The translations under genes and the position numbers were made by a program. From Paenibacillus xylanivorans (GTDB lineage Bacteria > Bacillota > Bacilli > Paenibacillales > Paenibacillaceae), in NCBI RefSeq assembly GCF_001280595.1, contig NZ_LITU01000059.1, positions 415,563-479,562 on the forward strand: a DNA stretch of 64,000 nucleotides, given 5' to 3'. The notes under the pieces are model-generated. The model was not told the DNA's origin and did not search any database. It saw nothing but the letters and a program-made list of their open reading frames with translations. Position 1 is the first letter of the stretch; the number at the start of each line of letters is the position of its first letter. Positions 8,201-17,628 of this stretch are shown here, in pieces.

Positions 8201-10337
8201 AAGTCGGAAATAATTGATATCCACCACTCTGACTAAAATAAGAGACTGTTCTTGCTGTTTTGCCATTCTCAAGTGGGAAAAGTGTCTCCAACGTTCTACC
8301 ATCTGATGCTTGGGTAAAGTTATAAGTAGTAACCTCACCATTGACATTTTGTGCTGTCTTTAGTCTCCCCTGATAATCGTAAGTATATTGTTCCGTCAAC
8401 AGATTACCCGGCGACTGATAGTATTGAACCTTCGACGGTAGCTTATAGTTAGGTTCGTATTCATAAGTTGTGCTATGCTGCTGCACTTGCGCGGGATCAT
8501 TTAACTGCGCAGCAGTCAGAGGACGATTCACACTCTGTAGATCTCCCCAACTATAATAATCAAAGTTCTGATAGAATCTGTTCTCCCTGCTACCACTAGT
8601 TACTTTCGTCTCAACTCTAATCGGTTTATTTTTGAATGTGGGATGATAACTTTGTATGGTATCTGTCGTTTTCTCTCCATTAGTAGCCGTTTGCTCCGTC
8701 ATCAATAACTGCTTCTTACCATTAAATGTGTATCTTGTTCTAACGCCATCTTGATTTTTAGCCTCTGATCCAAATCGGTAGGACTCAGGAATCCCCTCTT
8801 CTGCATAATAAGTAGGATAACCAGTTACATCCCCAAAGTAAGTATAATCTTGTTGATTATAAGGTCCGATAGTAGAGACACTTGGATTGGGAGCGTCATA
8901 CTTATAGTGATTTAAGCCATCCCATCTTTTCGCTACCTGAAATACTTGATATGCACCCTCTCCACCCCAGTTTCGTGAAATAACAGCATATTCATAGAAA
9001 GTAGCGGAACGTGGATATCTTGCGTATTCCAGTAGATGAACAGCTGTACCTGCTGAACTATTATTTAAATACTTACTGGTAGCATCGAACTTTTCTGTTG
9101 CTGGGAAATATTCAAAATAAGAAACATTCCCTTTCACATCAACAACCGCATTAAGATATGGCTCATATCTCTTGCCTACGAGTGTCCCATTGTTGAAAAT
9201 GCTGATCTGATCCCTTCTCTTTGCATACACAATAGTTCTTCTTTCGGTTGTAGAAGGATGACTGACGGTAAGGGTTATGTTCTCAGTCATATTTTGACTA
9301 TCAAAATTAGGATCGTTAAGGTTACTTTGGTAGGAAAAATCTACATTTCGACCAATTGAATCTACAATTTTGGTTATAACAGGATAAGTTCTACCGTTCA
9401 TATTTCTATTTATATGCGTAAATTTAATTTCATTATTAAAGCGGTCCCTAATACCTAATAATCTACCATCACCTCCAAAATAAGTTTTCTGCTTGTTCTG
9501 ATCAACCAAAGCATACGTAGATGTCATTTGCCCATTGTTAAAGCCAGAATCGTATAATAGCTCGACATCGGTTCGGCCATAATCTTCTAACTGCCCGCGG
9601 TTACTGCCGTCAAATTTAACTACATATGCTGCCCCTTTACCATTATGGTAATGGACATAGCCATCTTCGATTTGCAGTGAAGGAAAAGTCAGTGCCCATC
9701 CTCCACCCAAATCATAACGCGAACGGATATATGAGTTATCATCAGGATAAATTTTAGTTGCTGTTGTATAAGTAATCTGAACATACTGGACCGTTTTATA
9801 TTCCACATCATAATCAATGTATACACGCCCACTGTCAGGCTGATTTTTAATATGATAGTTAGCAATACTATGTGCGGAATTTATATTTGAATAGTATCCT
9901 GGAAAATATACTCCATACTTCTTGGTGTTCAAATCCCAATATAAAATATTGACATAGTACCCAGTCCCAAAGCCAACTTGCTGAGATGAACTCGTAGTTA
10001 CAGACACACGCTTACTACCTATTTCAGCCTGACTGGAATTATATTGACGTCCAATCGTCAAATCTAGCCCGTCCTTACCAGGCAAACTAAGATCAATCTC
10101 AGTGATTGTCAGTGTTCCCGTAGCAGGGTCAACAGACTCTGAGACACTGCTGCGATCAGCCAGATTTGGTTTATTTGACTCATTAACTAACTTTGGAGTA
10201 ACAAGTCCATTGAGTACTCTTTCTAATTGCTGTCCATTAATCTGGGCATTAACATTTGAAATACCCACTTGTGAACTGATGATAAAAACAAGCAAAGCTA
10301 CAATACCATTTTTTAACCATACCCCTACTCTTCTCAT
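5208..10337 (-). CDS. Secreted Rhs/YD-repeat protein with lipase-like toxin tip
   Basis: A 1709-residue protein. An N-terminal signal peptide (hydrophobic stretch IVALLVFIIS, cut near NVNAQ) shows that it is exported. Residues about 40-500 form the Rhs shell start, and many YD repeats (e.g. YDKLDRL, YDSNGN) follow. An Rhs-associated core comes near residues 1380-1530 and ends at YVDPSGH. The last about 180 residues form a variable tip with an alpha/beta-hydrolase look: nucleophile elbow GHSHGGN, candidate acid in YNKKDQIQ, candidate His in DSHSSMHSN. The ATG at 10337 is preferred over TTG at 10343, because AAGGAG within the last codons of the previous gene is then 9 nt away. WapA-like cell-wall Rhs proteins of Bacillus are the nearest known type. 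A phospholipase toxin activity is inferred. Confidence 0.85.
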   Translation of the reverse strand: MRRVGVWLKNGIVALLVFIISSQVGISNVNAQINGQQLERVLNGLVTPKLVNESNKPNLADRSSVSESVDPATGTLTITEIDLSLPGKDGLDLTIGRQYNSSQAEIGSKRVSVTTSSSQQVGFGTGYYVNILYWDLNTKKYGVYFPGYYSNINSAHSIANYHIKNQPDSGRVYIDYDVEYKTVQYVQITYTTATKIYPDDNSYIRSRYDLGGGWALTFPSLQIEDGYVHYHNGKGAAYVVKFDGSNRGQLEDYGRTDVELLYDSGFNNGQMTSTYALVDQNKQKTYFGGDGRLLGIRDRFNNEIKFTHINRNMNGRTYPVITKIVDSIGRNVDFSYQSNLNDPNFDSQNMTENITLTVSHPSTTERRTIVYAKRRDQISIFNNGTLVGKRYEPYLNAVVDVKGNVSYFEYFPATEKFDATSKYLNNSSAGTAVHLLEYARYPRSATFYEYAVISRNWGGEGAYQVFQVAKRWDGLNHYKYDAPNPSVSTIGPYNQQDYTYFGDVTGYPTYYAEEGIPESYRFGSEAKNQDGVRTRYTFNGKKQLLMTEQTATNGEKTTDTIQSYHPTFKNKPIRVETKVTSGSRENRFYQNFDYYSWGDLQSVNRPLTAAQLNDPAQVQQHSTTYEYEPNYKLPSKVQYYQSPGNLLTEQYTYDYQGRLKTAQNVNGEVTTYNFTQASDGRTLETLFPLENGKTARTVSYFSQSGGYQLFPTLIKSYYTNEYGQLTETSVQRTYNVLLGLMTSETNADNKTTQYQYDLYGRPTKIIYPVSNSQSGERYQREDALQYYDQIVDSSPNYFDQQNKYLITTRIDSHTKTTRLDDNEVSYDDVKHEFYNGFGNGVLLGQLDNLAGNELVLAQYHYDSMSRPIYVIDTSGNVSTAAYDKWGRAFESTDAFGNLYRTDYDIIDRKNTSYLVAASDVTAFRANVQDSLKRNVLETFSDQWGREIARKGYPNWPNRNAAVVQEDYTYDHLGNVLTYVDPNRNTTRYQYDRLNRLTSVQDALNQTTSYSYNKLGQLQSTTQTDGTKSWVTNKTYDETGLLKTSTDPGANQDVFNRNKLGQVSVRKNPNNTSIYYLYDETGRSTMKIAGSNTIKNVYQFRKFGPSRQEEQRNGSSVITTYSDYNIYGAQRYKGTIYDGVVTVVRHEYDDQNRLKNIADAFDYFTHYKYDKTRISKVQTNGTYQVSAADNANAQYIYEPDGKIKSIIYPRLSDGSVLTTDNQYDAIGRLLKVTNKKGTTVLSQYQYSYDSNGNITSVTDASGITDYKYDKLDRLIQVKRPTGETIDYTYDARGNRKTLAEDDRLLQFAREQTYTFNLWDQLKTITEGNMTTEFEYEMQGLRLYKETTTRAANGTGNPPVKEKVRYAYNNNGQVISESNDSNQAIASYVWGPDRMLAKRDASTNKKYYYLYNGHGDVVQIINENGTTVNSYQYDEWGNILQQTEEIKNSFKYAGEIQDEETGLYYLRARYYDPGVGRFISKDTYEGELNNPLSQNLYSYVHNNPLKYVDPSGHRVWLIHGTNLSGAEHPEDTWTPDFVEYVEGLFNESSKKMKWTGGNSTGARSEAAKDFVTEVYEWHSKNPDDPIRLVGHSHGGNVAIMLANLLDKKGMKVDTLITIATPVRGYNLDKNTSVGQHIHVYNKKDQIQVNGGPLWALGATKGRTFKGAENVRAKDAEKPGVFSPNGGPIDSHSSMHSNKSIWDKYIKPKLKK

Positions 10338-10343
10338 CCGCAA

Positions 10344-11222
10344 CTACTCCTTTTCTACAAATACTTGCTGACTGAGTTCTTTGGCTGTATGATATTGTTC
10401 CAATAAATCTGATAACGGTACCCCTGTATCCTTGGAAAGTACGTGTATTCTCTCTAAAACCTCAGGGTCTATCGAAGACTCACTACCCTTGCTAGTCTTA
10501 CTCTGTAAACTCTTTTGTACAGTACCTTTATAGTTGGCAAGCCCAGGTTCACCTTGTGAGCGATAGACTTTTAAAAGTTCCGATAAATTCCCCTTGCCCT
10601 CATCGTACGAGATCAGGAGAATCAATACCTCTCTATCTGAAAACTTCTCTTTTTGTAGTTGGGCATATTCCTTAGGATAATCCTGTGACAAAGCATTCAG
10701 TTGTTCAGCTTCCTGCTCTTGTACCAATAATTTCTCAAGATCAGTCCATGTTAATTTGCTACTTTCTTTGCGACTCTCAATAACCTGGGGAGCAATTAAT
10801 AATCGATTTGCTAGCTCGTCCAATTGATATAAATCTTCAATGCTATATCCTTTTGCCAAGTAATCCTCGATCTGCTCTTGAGACAGATTAAATACATCCT
10901 TCCGATCGACATCTACTGCCATTAATCTTGCTGTTGCAGTATTCGTTAAAGGTTGCACAACCTTATCTTCATGCACAATTTCCTCCTGAGACACAAACTC
11001 CTGAAATCTCTCCAAATGATTATTGTGTTCTACCTTGATATCCGGGGCTTGATCTGGCACCTCAATAATATGCTGAGCTTCAGGCTTACCTAGCAACACT
11101 TCATTAAAATGTTCAACAACCGCCTCGGCAAAACCTGTCGTTCCAGGTGAGATAAGAGATATAACTAATCCCGCACATAGTGGCCATATTAACCATTTGC
11201 GCGCATTTTTATTTTTTGACAT
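10344..11222 (-). CDS. Exported helical protein of the Rhs operon
   Basis: About 292 residues. A positively charged N-terminus and hydrophobic segment (LIWPLCAGLVISLI) form a signal peptide or anchor. The rest is mainly helical and charged, with no recognised family; repeated acidic helices resemble a chaperone or scaffold. ATG 11222 is preferred, since GGGGTG lies 7 nt upstream. GTG 11240 and ATG 11237 have poorer sites. It overlaps the end of the upstream YD/CBM gene, and its last codons carry the ribosome binding site of the Rhs gene, so translation of the three is coupled. Position suggests an accessory factor for Rhs export or assembly. Confidence 0.7.
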   Translation of the reverse strand: MSKNKNARKWLIWPLCAGLVISLISPGTTGFAEAVVEHFNEVLLGKPEAQHIIEVPDQAPDIKVEHNNHLERFQEFVSQEEIVHEDKVVQPLTNTATARLMAVDVDRKDVFNLSQEQIEDYLAKGYSIEDLYQLDELANRLLIAPQVIESRKESSKLTWTDLEKLLVQEQEAEQLNALSQDYPKEYAQLQKEKFSDREVLILLISYDEGKGNLSELLKVYRSQGEPGLANYKGTVQKSLQSKTSKGSESSIDPEVLERIHVLSKDTGVPLSDLLEQYHTAKELSQQVFVEKE

Positions 11223-13329
11223 ATTTATACACCCCATCACTTAATTTAGATGTTACAAATTTCAATTTATTTTTAGATTTTCCGATCGCTTGCTCTTCTT
11301 GTCTAATATTAAAATGCAAATGATCTATAACTACACTTGCAGCTCCATCAGAGGCTGAACCTTTAATTGTGACATTCACTACAGCTTTGACAGAGTTAGA
11401 CGGTGTAACTCCTTGGTCTTGTAAAGTCACATAACCCTCAGTTACTTCACTTTGAGTGATGACTTTACTGCCTACGAGCGTATCTGTGGCATCATAGAAA
11501 TCAACATGGAATGCAATGTCGACGTGTAGTAATGACTGCACAAATAGTGAGCCATTCAGCACAAAAGATTGATCTGGAGATGCACTAACTTCTTGATATA
11601 CTGCTACAGATTTTCCTTCTTCTAATCCTGTCACACTTATTTTCTGAGCCTGAACTCCTGATTGCAAAGGTTCATTAACCATCTCATAGATGGCTTCGGT
11701 CTCGTCACTAACGAGCTTATTCCAATCATCCGCAATGCCTTCCGTACCTGTATATTGATCAAACTCTGGGTTTAGAAGGATATCTTTTACTTCAGGAGTG
11801 GACTCTGGCAATGTTTCTGGCGCTTCAACTGGAGTTATCGCTGTCTTGAAAAATAAATTATCAACATAGATAATTCCAACCCCATCATCTGCAGTTCCAG
11901 TAATTAGTACTTGAACAGATGCTTTTGAAGCTCCCAAAGGGATCGCTCCTTGATCATGTAGATTTACATAACTAGCACTCGGTTGAGACAGTTCAATGAA
12001 CTTACCATCAAGATATTCGCCTGTAGAATTATAAAAATTTACTTGTATCCCCATTCTTGCACCATTAAGCGACTCCACGTTTATTAAGCCACTCAATTCA
12101 AAGCTGTCTGCAGGTTCTATTTCTAGCTCTTGGTATAAAGCAACTGAATCATCTTCCCTCAATCCTGCCACATTCATTTTCTGTGCCTTCAATCCTGACT
12201 GAACCGAAGTGTCTACTATCTCAAAAGTGCTATCTACCCCATCGCTTTGACGACTGTTCCAATCATCTGCAACCCCATTGTTGCCTGTATACTGTTCAAA
12301 ACCTGAATTAAGCAGCAAATTACCATCAACTGAATTTGTGGCAAAGGTTAGCGTCAATGGACTCTCCAATTCATTACCTTCGGCATCCTTTAACGCATCT
12401 TTTGGCATATTCAGCTTAAATGTATGATCCAGTTCTAATGGTTGTGTTGGCGTGATCGTCAATATATTTTGTTCAATCTGAAGAATTGATTCTATACTCT
12501 GATCACCTTGTTTCAGAACAATATCGCTGTATTCCGATCCTGCAGTAACAGGTTTTGTTAAAGTAATCACAATAGGCTGCAAAGGATTTACTTGCTCTGC
12601 TCCTTCCTCAGGACTGGTACTTGTTACTTGAAGCGAAGCCTGATTGATCTTGAACTCTATGTCGTCTGCATAAATTGTTCCTGATCCATTAGCTCCCGTA
12701 CCACTAATAGCAATTTGAATGAGTGCTTTTGTTGCATTTCCTGGTACTACTCCTTGACCTTGCAAGGTTACATAGCCGTTAGTTACTTGTGATTGTTCTA
12801 TTACTTTTCCGCCTATATATTGATTTGTTGCACTATGAAATTCCACAAATAATTTTGCCTTAGCCTGATTCAATGAATCTACACGCAGTGCGCCCTTCAA
12901 TTCAAATGCTTGGTAAGGTTGTACAGCCACAGTTTGCATTACACCAATCGTCTGCTCATTGTTCAGACCAGTAGCACTGATTTTCTGTGCTTGTATACCA
13001 GATTTCACGTAATTATTTACAATTTGATAAGTACCTGTAATACCACTACTCTCAACTTTACTCCACCGATCACCGACTCCTGTATTTCCCGAATACCGTT
13101 CAAATCCCGGGTTTTTCAGTAAATTACCAAACCCTGTCTTATGAGCAGTCAAGCGATTACCTGCATTATCATAGGTATACTGAACCTGGGCACCATTATC
13201 GTAAGTCACTGTTGTTAGTCGATTTGCATCATCATAGATGTATGTTGCAGCGTAGACAGGCATTGTAAAAATAAGCATCAAACATGTCTGCAAAATCACA
13301 AAAATCTTGATTTTGGTCCTTCTTGGCAA
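11209..13329 (-). CDS. Secreted protein with two YD repeats and three carbohydrate-binding-like modules
   Basis: About 706 residues. A signal peptide ends near PVYA. Two YD repeats (YDDANRLTTV, YDNAGNRLTA) come next, then three similar beta-sandwich modules of about 150 residues. Each module opens with an N(P/S)xF(E/D)xYxG motif and ends with a D(D/N/H)-hydrophobic strand, like CBM4/9-type domains. A SbsA-type Ig-like domain (around NPLQPIVITL) sits between modules one and two. TTG 13329 is the likely start: AGGAG directly abuts the in-frame ATG at 13338, while the TTG is at the normal 9-nt distance. As first gene of the operon it may bind the cell wall or a glycan and present the Rhs partner. 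That role is inferred. Confidence 0.78.
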   Translation of the reverse strand: MPRRTKIKIFVILQTCLMLIFTMPVYAATYIYDDANRLTTVTYDNGAQVQYTYDNAGNRLTAHKTGFGNLLKNPGFERYSGNTGVGDRWSKVESSGITGTYQIVNNYVKSGIQAQKISATGLNNEQTIGVMQTVAVQPYQAFELKGALRVDSLNQAKAKLFVEFHSATNQYIGGKVIEQSQVTNGYVTLQGQGVVPGNATKALIQIAISGTGANGSGTIYADDIEFKINQASLQVTSTSPEEGAEQVNPLQPIVITLTKPVTAGSEYSDIVLKQGDQSIESILQIEQNILTITPTQPLELDHTFKLNMPKDALKDAEGNELESPLTLTFATNSVDGNLLLNSGFEQYTGNNGVADDWNSRQSDGVDSTFEIVDTSVQSGLKAQKMNVAGLREDDSVALYQELEIEPADSFELSGLINVESLNGARMGIQVNFYNSTGEYLDGKFIELSQPSASYVNLHDQGAIPLGASKASVQVLITGTADDGVGIIYVDNLFFKTAITPVEAPETLPESTPEVKDILLNPEFDQYTGTEGIADDWNKLVSDETEAIYEMVNEPLQSGVQAQKISVTGLEEGKSVAVYQEVSASPDQSFVLNGSLFVQSLLHVDIAFHVDFYDATDTLVGSKVITQSEVTEGYVTLQDQGVTPSNSVKAVVNVTIKGSASDGAASVVIDHLHFNIRQEEQAIGKSKNKLKFVTSKLSDGVYKYVKK

Positions 13330-13577
13330 TCTAATCATCTCCTAGTGAATATAAATTTACAAACCTCAAGCAATCAAAAAGTGTGCTATATTTTACTTTT
13401 ATGACATTTACCTACATAAAGTTTGTATAGTCCTAGTATATATAATATATTTATTTCTTATAGAGGTATAATTTGTTTTATTATGTCATTTAAAGTCGAT
13501 TGATCAAAAAAAGTGTATAAACATATTTAAGATTCAAACAAAAAAAATAGTACACCCCTTACTCCGATACAATAATA

Positions 13578-14231
13578 TTGAGGCGGAGGGATAGAGAACT
13601 GAACCGAAAGGATCTTTATCAATTGGATGGAGCCAGCTTCAAGCAAGCGAAATATGTGCCCACTGCAGAAGATTATGCACAGCTGCAGAAGGAGAATGAA
13701 AAGCTTAAGAAGCTCTTTGCAGAGCAAGCCTTAGAAAGGGACATTCTCAAAGACCTACTAAAAAAAAAAAAAACGAACCCACACTTGCGGATAAAAATAG
13801 AGATCGCCCAGAAGCATATCGGGGAAGGCAATAACGTTAGCTTCGTGCTACGTGTGCTAGAAGTAGAGCGGTTCACGTATTATGCACATGTGAATAGAAA
13901 CAAGCAGCAACCTCAAGAGACTGTCCACAGGGTTGGGCGCCCCGCATCTGGTTTATCTTATACACAAGAAGGCAAGCCAATCAGTGATGAACAGATAAGC
14001 GAATAGATCATCGAGTTCTTAGCTGGCGAAAGTGCAAACTACGATTAACGTAAGCTGAACATACTTCTTCGAAGACGCCATCATCTGGAGATTAACAAGA
14101 AGAAGGTCTATCGTCTTTGCAAACAAATGGCCCTGCTTCGTCCACAGCGGAAAATTAAAGTAAAGCATCCCAAGCGACTTGCCAACAATCGCGAGATAAC
14201 GGGCTCCAAGCAGTTATGGGAAACGGATAGC
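13578..14231 (+). pseudogene. IS3-family transposase remnant (orfA/orfB)
   Basis: The sequence reads a coiled-coil orfA end (QLQKENEKLKKLFAEQ), then a run of 14 A residues at 13760-13773, the usual place for the IS3 programmed frameshift. The start of orfB follows (IEIAQKHIGEG, then after stop codons at 14004 and near 14046 KKKVYRLCKQM). It ends at LWETD, just where the first catalytic Asp of the DDE domain is expected, and then joins an unrelated IS1182 fragment. It has no complete catalytic domain and two nonsense codons, so it is dead. Confidence 0.75.
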
Positions 14232-15200
14232 TGGAATACACGCAAGAACAGTTGTTAAAGCAAGCCATGGCCGAATCATTCATTACGGACGATACCGTTG
14301 CCATAGATGCAACGCATATCGAAGCTCGGGATCAAGCGCCTGCAAAGCAAGAAAAGGAAAAACCCGAACCTAAGAAGCGTGGGCGAAAATCAAGAACCGA
14401 ACGTGAGGCTTGGCTCGAACAAAAACAAGAAGAAGAGAAACAAAAGCCAATCTTCGAGAAAGAAATCGCTGCACAATTCAGTGAGACGTTCCATGTTCTA
14501 AGGGATGAAATGCCTCTTAACCCGTAGGTGGGGAATCAAGAAAAATAGTGATGGAAAAAACGTCTTCTGGTATGGCTATAAAGGTCATCTTGCAGTAGGA
14601 ACCAAGAGTCAGTATATCCTGGGAGCCATGCTCTCTTCTGGAAATTTGAATGATGGTAAAGCCGCGATTCCTATCCTAAAAGGGGTTGCTTTGCAGCATC
14701 CAAATTTCGATTTCAAATATGCAGCCATGGATGCAGGTTACGATTATGAGCCCATATATAAGCAAGTTCGAGAAGCGAAGGCCCATGCCGTTACCGCTTA
14801 TAACCGTCGGCGGGAACCGGAACTTGTCGGGTTTGACGAACACTTCGCCCCTACCTGTGTGAGAGAGCATTCTTATCGTTACGACAGCTACGACTCGAAC
14901 TATGAAACGGTCAAATACGTTCGACCGAAAGAATGTGAGAGCTGTCCATTAGCGCAAGATTCACTTTGCCAAAAGGTTTACAAAATGAAGATCACGATTG
15001 ATCTTAGAAAGTATTGCGCTCCGGCTCGAGGCTCAAAACGTCGGAAAGAGCTCGCTAAAAAACGATCTGCAGTCCAAAGAGTCAATGCTTACCTAAAGCA
15101 ATTCTTCCAGTTGAACAATGTAAGACATCGAACCGATCAAAAAGCGAAGGCACATTTTAACTTGGTAACGCTGGTTTATAATGTCGCAAAGTTAGCATGA
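14232..15200 (+). pseudogene. IS1182-family transposase remnant
   Basis: The frame from about 14235 to 14527 carries VAIDATHIEARDQ and a long charged linker with the KKRGRKSRTE motif typical of IS1182 transposases. A frameshift near 14520-14530 then moves to a second frame (to 15200) with GYKGHLAVGTKSQ, AAMDAGYD and the C-terminal AYLKQFFQLNN segment. The N-terminal third (DUF772 region) is absent. Together with the IS3 piece it forms a fused graveyard of insertion sequences at the right border of the Rhs island. Confidence 0.78.
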
Positions 15201-15479
15201 GATCGTCTAAGTCGCCAATTACAAGAACAAGCAGCCTAATTTTCAAAAACAAAAATGCTCAAATTCGGTTAGTCTACGATTCTGCAACTAAGCATTATGA
15301 AATTGATTCATATAACGTTTTAATTAATACTAAAGTAAAATATGATTAACTCTTCTATTACTTGACACGAAATTTCCAACGTTCATGTAATATTCTCAAC
15401 ATTTTCACATTTGCCCCCCCCCTCAAAAAGATCTATCCTAATAACGAACCAACCATTCACTATTAAGGAGTCGTTCCCG

Positions 15480-16091
15480 ATGGTGCAAGCCAAGAAAGAC
15501 GAAGTCAGGAAAGAAATTGAATACGCGGCGCTCAAGGTCTTTTTTGAGAAAGGCTATGTCGATGCCAAGATGAGCGATATTGCGGATGAGATCAATATTT
15601 CCGTGGGCAACATCTATACTTATTTTAAGAACAAGAAAGAACTATTCTGCGCCGTCGTGCCGCCGGATCTGGTGGATTATCTGAAAAATGTGCTGGTGGA
15701 GACGATTCACTTTGATAACCAGACTCTTTTCGAGGAAACGGATAGCGAGCGAAAGTCGGCACTGTTGCAGGAACAGGTGGACGTATTACGGAAATATCGG
15801 AATCAGATCGTGATCATCTTTGAAAAGAATAAAGGCACCATCTACACCAACGCCAAGAATGAACTTGTTGAGCTAATGATCGAAACCAAGAAGGCCTATC
15901 TCAAGAATCAATATAAACGGTATGAGATTGGCACCGAGGAGAATTTGATCTTACTGAACATCCTCGCGCACAACGTGATCGACATGAACCTGGATCTATT
16001 GAAGCGGGATATGAGTGAGGACAGCCGGAAGCAAATATTCGAAGCGTTGTATGTATACAGACTGTACGGTATGAAGAGCCTCAACGAATAA
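15480..16091 (+). CDS. TetR-family transcriptional regulator
   Basis: 203 residues from ATG 15480, placed 9 nt after AAGGAG. Upstream in-frame codons contain a run of nine C residues and no ribosome binding site. The N-terminal TetR DNA-binding domain is clear: ALKVFFEKGYVDAKMSDIAD, then the recognition helix region ISVGNIYTYFKNKKELF. The C-terminal ligand domain is unassigned. It ends in its own terminator, and the downstream amidohydrolase has a separate ribosome binding site, so the regulator may control that gene without being strictly in one operon. Confidence 0.88.
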   Translation: MVQAKKDEVRKEIEYAALKVFFEKGYVDAKMSDIADEINISVGNIYTYFKNKKELFCAVVPPDLVDYLKNVLVETIHFDNQTLFEETDSERKSALLQEQVDVLRKYRNQIVIIFEKNKGTIYTNAKNELVELMIETKKAYLKNQYKRYEIGTEENLILLNILAHNVIDMNLDLLKRDMSEDSRKQIFEALYVYRLYGMKSLNE

Positions 16092-16111
16092 CGCTCCATC
16101 TCATCACTTAT

Positions 16112-16197
16112 GCCAGATAGACAAAGCGTGCAGATCAGATCAACTTCACTTGGTTTGCACGCAAAAAAATCCACCAGATGATCTGGCTATTTTTTTG
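16112..16197 (+). terminator. Nested-stem terminator of the TetR gene
   Basis: An outer stem GCCAGAT/ATCTGGC encloses an inner stem GCGTGCA/TGCACGC and is followed by TATTTTTTTG on the plus strand. Confidence 0.6.
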
Positions 16198-16289
16198 AAC
16201 TAAAAATGAATTAATTATTCATTATTTAATCAACTATCTACCTTTACCCTAACTGCTCACCTCACCCACATTCTAAGGAGGAACACAAT

Positions 16290-17612
16290 ATGAACACTGC
16301 TTACGCATTGAAAAACGTCAATCTGATCCACGGCGACTCAAGCCGCAATCTGCAAAAAAACATGACGATTCTCGTCAATGAACAAGGACTTATTCAGACT
16401 ATCGGCCAAGATAACGAACTGCTTATCCCAAGTCACTACACCACAATCGACCTTTCAGGGAAATACGTGATGCCTGGATTGATCAATGCACACGTACACC
16501 TCTTTGCAGATGGTAAACCGTTCAGTCTCTCGGTCAGTGAAGGCATGTTGCAGTTTGCCTATGATCGAATATTGAACACCAAGTTTGGCAGAAACGTTTT
16601 GAAAAAACGAATGAAACGCAACGCGCTGACCGCACTCCATGCGGGTGTGACGACGATGCGCAGTGTGGGGGAATTCTTTTACACGGACGTCCAGCTGCGG
16701 GATGAGATTAACAACGGTGACTTTGTCGGCCCCAATCTGCTTGTCTCCGGGTTTTTCCTAAGTGTAACGGGCGGACACGGTGCTCCATTCCTGGCTCTGG
16801 TTGGCGACTCCCCGTGGGAAGCACGAAGAAATGTACGGATCAATGTGAAACACGGCGTTGATCTGATCAAAATATGTGTGACGGGTGGCGTGACGGATGC
16901 GAAAATGGTGGGCGAAGCTGGCCGTTTACAGATGACGGTGGACGAAGTTGCAGCGATCTGCGATGAAGCGCATAAGATTGGCCTGCGGGTGGCAGCGCAT
17001 GTGGAAAGCACGGAAGGTGTACGCGTTGCGTTACAGGGTGGCGTCGATACGATCGAGCACGGTTCGGAGATGGACGACGAAATCATTCGTTTGTACAAAA
17101 ATAATCCAAATGCCTTGAATGGCTACACCGCACTCATCCCCACCCTGCAAGCCGCCTATCCCTCCGCTTCACTGGATACCAGCGTAACGAAGGTAAGTGC
17201 AACGGTAAAAGAAAATTCCAGACTCGTCTACGATTCCATGCTCAAAGGTGTAAAACAAGCGATCGAAAACGACATCACCATTGGGATCGGTACCGATGCC
17301 GCCATGCCTTACGTGACTCACTATGATATGTGGAGAGAAATGGATCACTACATGAGACAGGCCAACCTGAACAACAAACAGGTCATCGACATGGTGACTC
17401 GAACCAATGCGAAGATTCTGGGCGTTGAGGATGTTACAGGGACGGTGGATATCGGGAAACATGCTGATCTGATTATTATGAAGCAAAATCCGCTGGAACA
17501 TATTGAGGCCTTGTCAGACGTCTCTATGGTCATGGTCAAAGGAAATCTAATCCAAACACCATCTGTCACAAGAATCAAAGAAGTCGACGATGTTCTAAAC
17601 TCAGTTTGGTGA
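16290..17612 (+). CDS. Metal-dependent amidohydrolase (imidazolonepropionase/prolidase-like)
   Basis: 440 residues with the amidohydrolase-superfamily motifs in order: metal-binding HxH in NAHVHLF, a Lys in DLIKICVTGG that fits the carbamylated bridging residue, His in VAAHVES, His in TIEHGSEMD, and the late Asp in GIGTDAAMPY. The N- and C-terminal beta strands fit the small composite domain, including HADLIIM near the end. The ATG follows AAGGAGG. The closest known groups hydrolyse cyclic amides or Xaa-Pro peptides. The true substrate cannot be read. It is cytoplasmic, having no signal peptide, and 17 bp ahead of a broken DUF554 gene. Confidence 0.88.
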   Translation: MNTAYALKNVNLIHGDSSRNLQKNMTILVNEQGLIQTIGQDNELLIPSHYTTIDLSGKYVMPGLINAHVHLFADGKPFSLSVSEGMLQFAYDRILNTKFGRNVLKKRMKRNALTALHAGVTTMRSVGEFFYTDVQLRDEINNGDFVGPNLLVSGFFLSVTGGHGAPFLALVGDSPWEARRNVRINVKHGVDLIKICVTGGVTDAKMVGEAGRLQMTVDEVAAICDEAHKIGLRVAAHVESTEGVRVALQGGVDTIEHGSEMDDEIIRLYKNNPNALNGYTALIPTLQAAYPSASLDTSVTKVSATVKENSRLVYDSMLKGVKQAIENDITIGIGTDAAMPYVTHYDMWREMDHYMRQANLNNKQVIDMVTRTNAKILGVEDVTGTVDIGKHADLIIMKQNPLEHIEALSDVSMVMVKGNLIQTPSVTRIKEVDDVLNSVW

Positions 17613-17628
17613 ATTCAGGAGTGAAATC

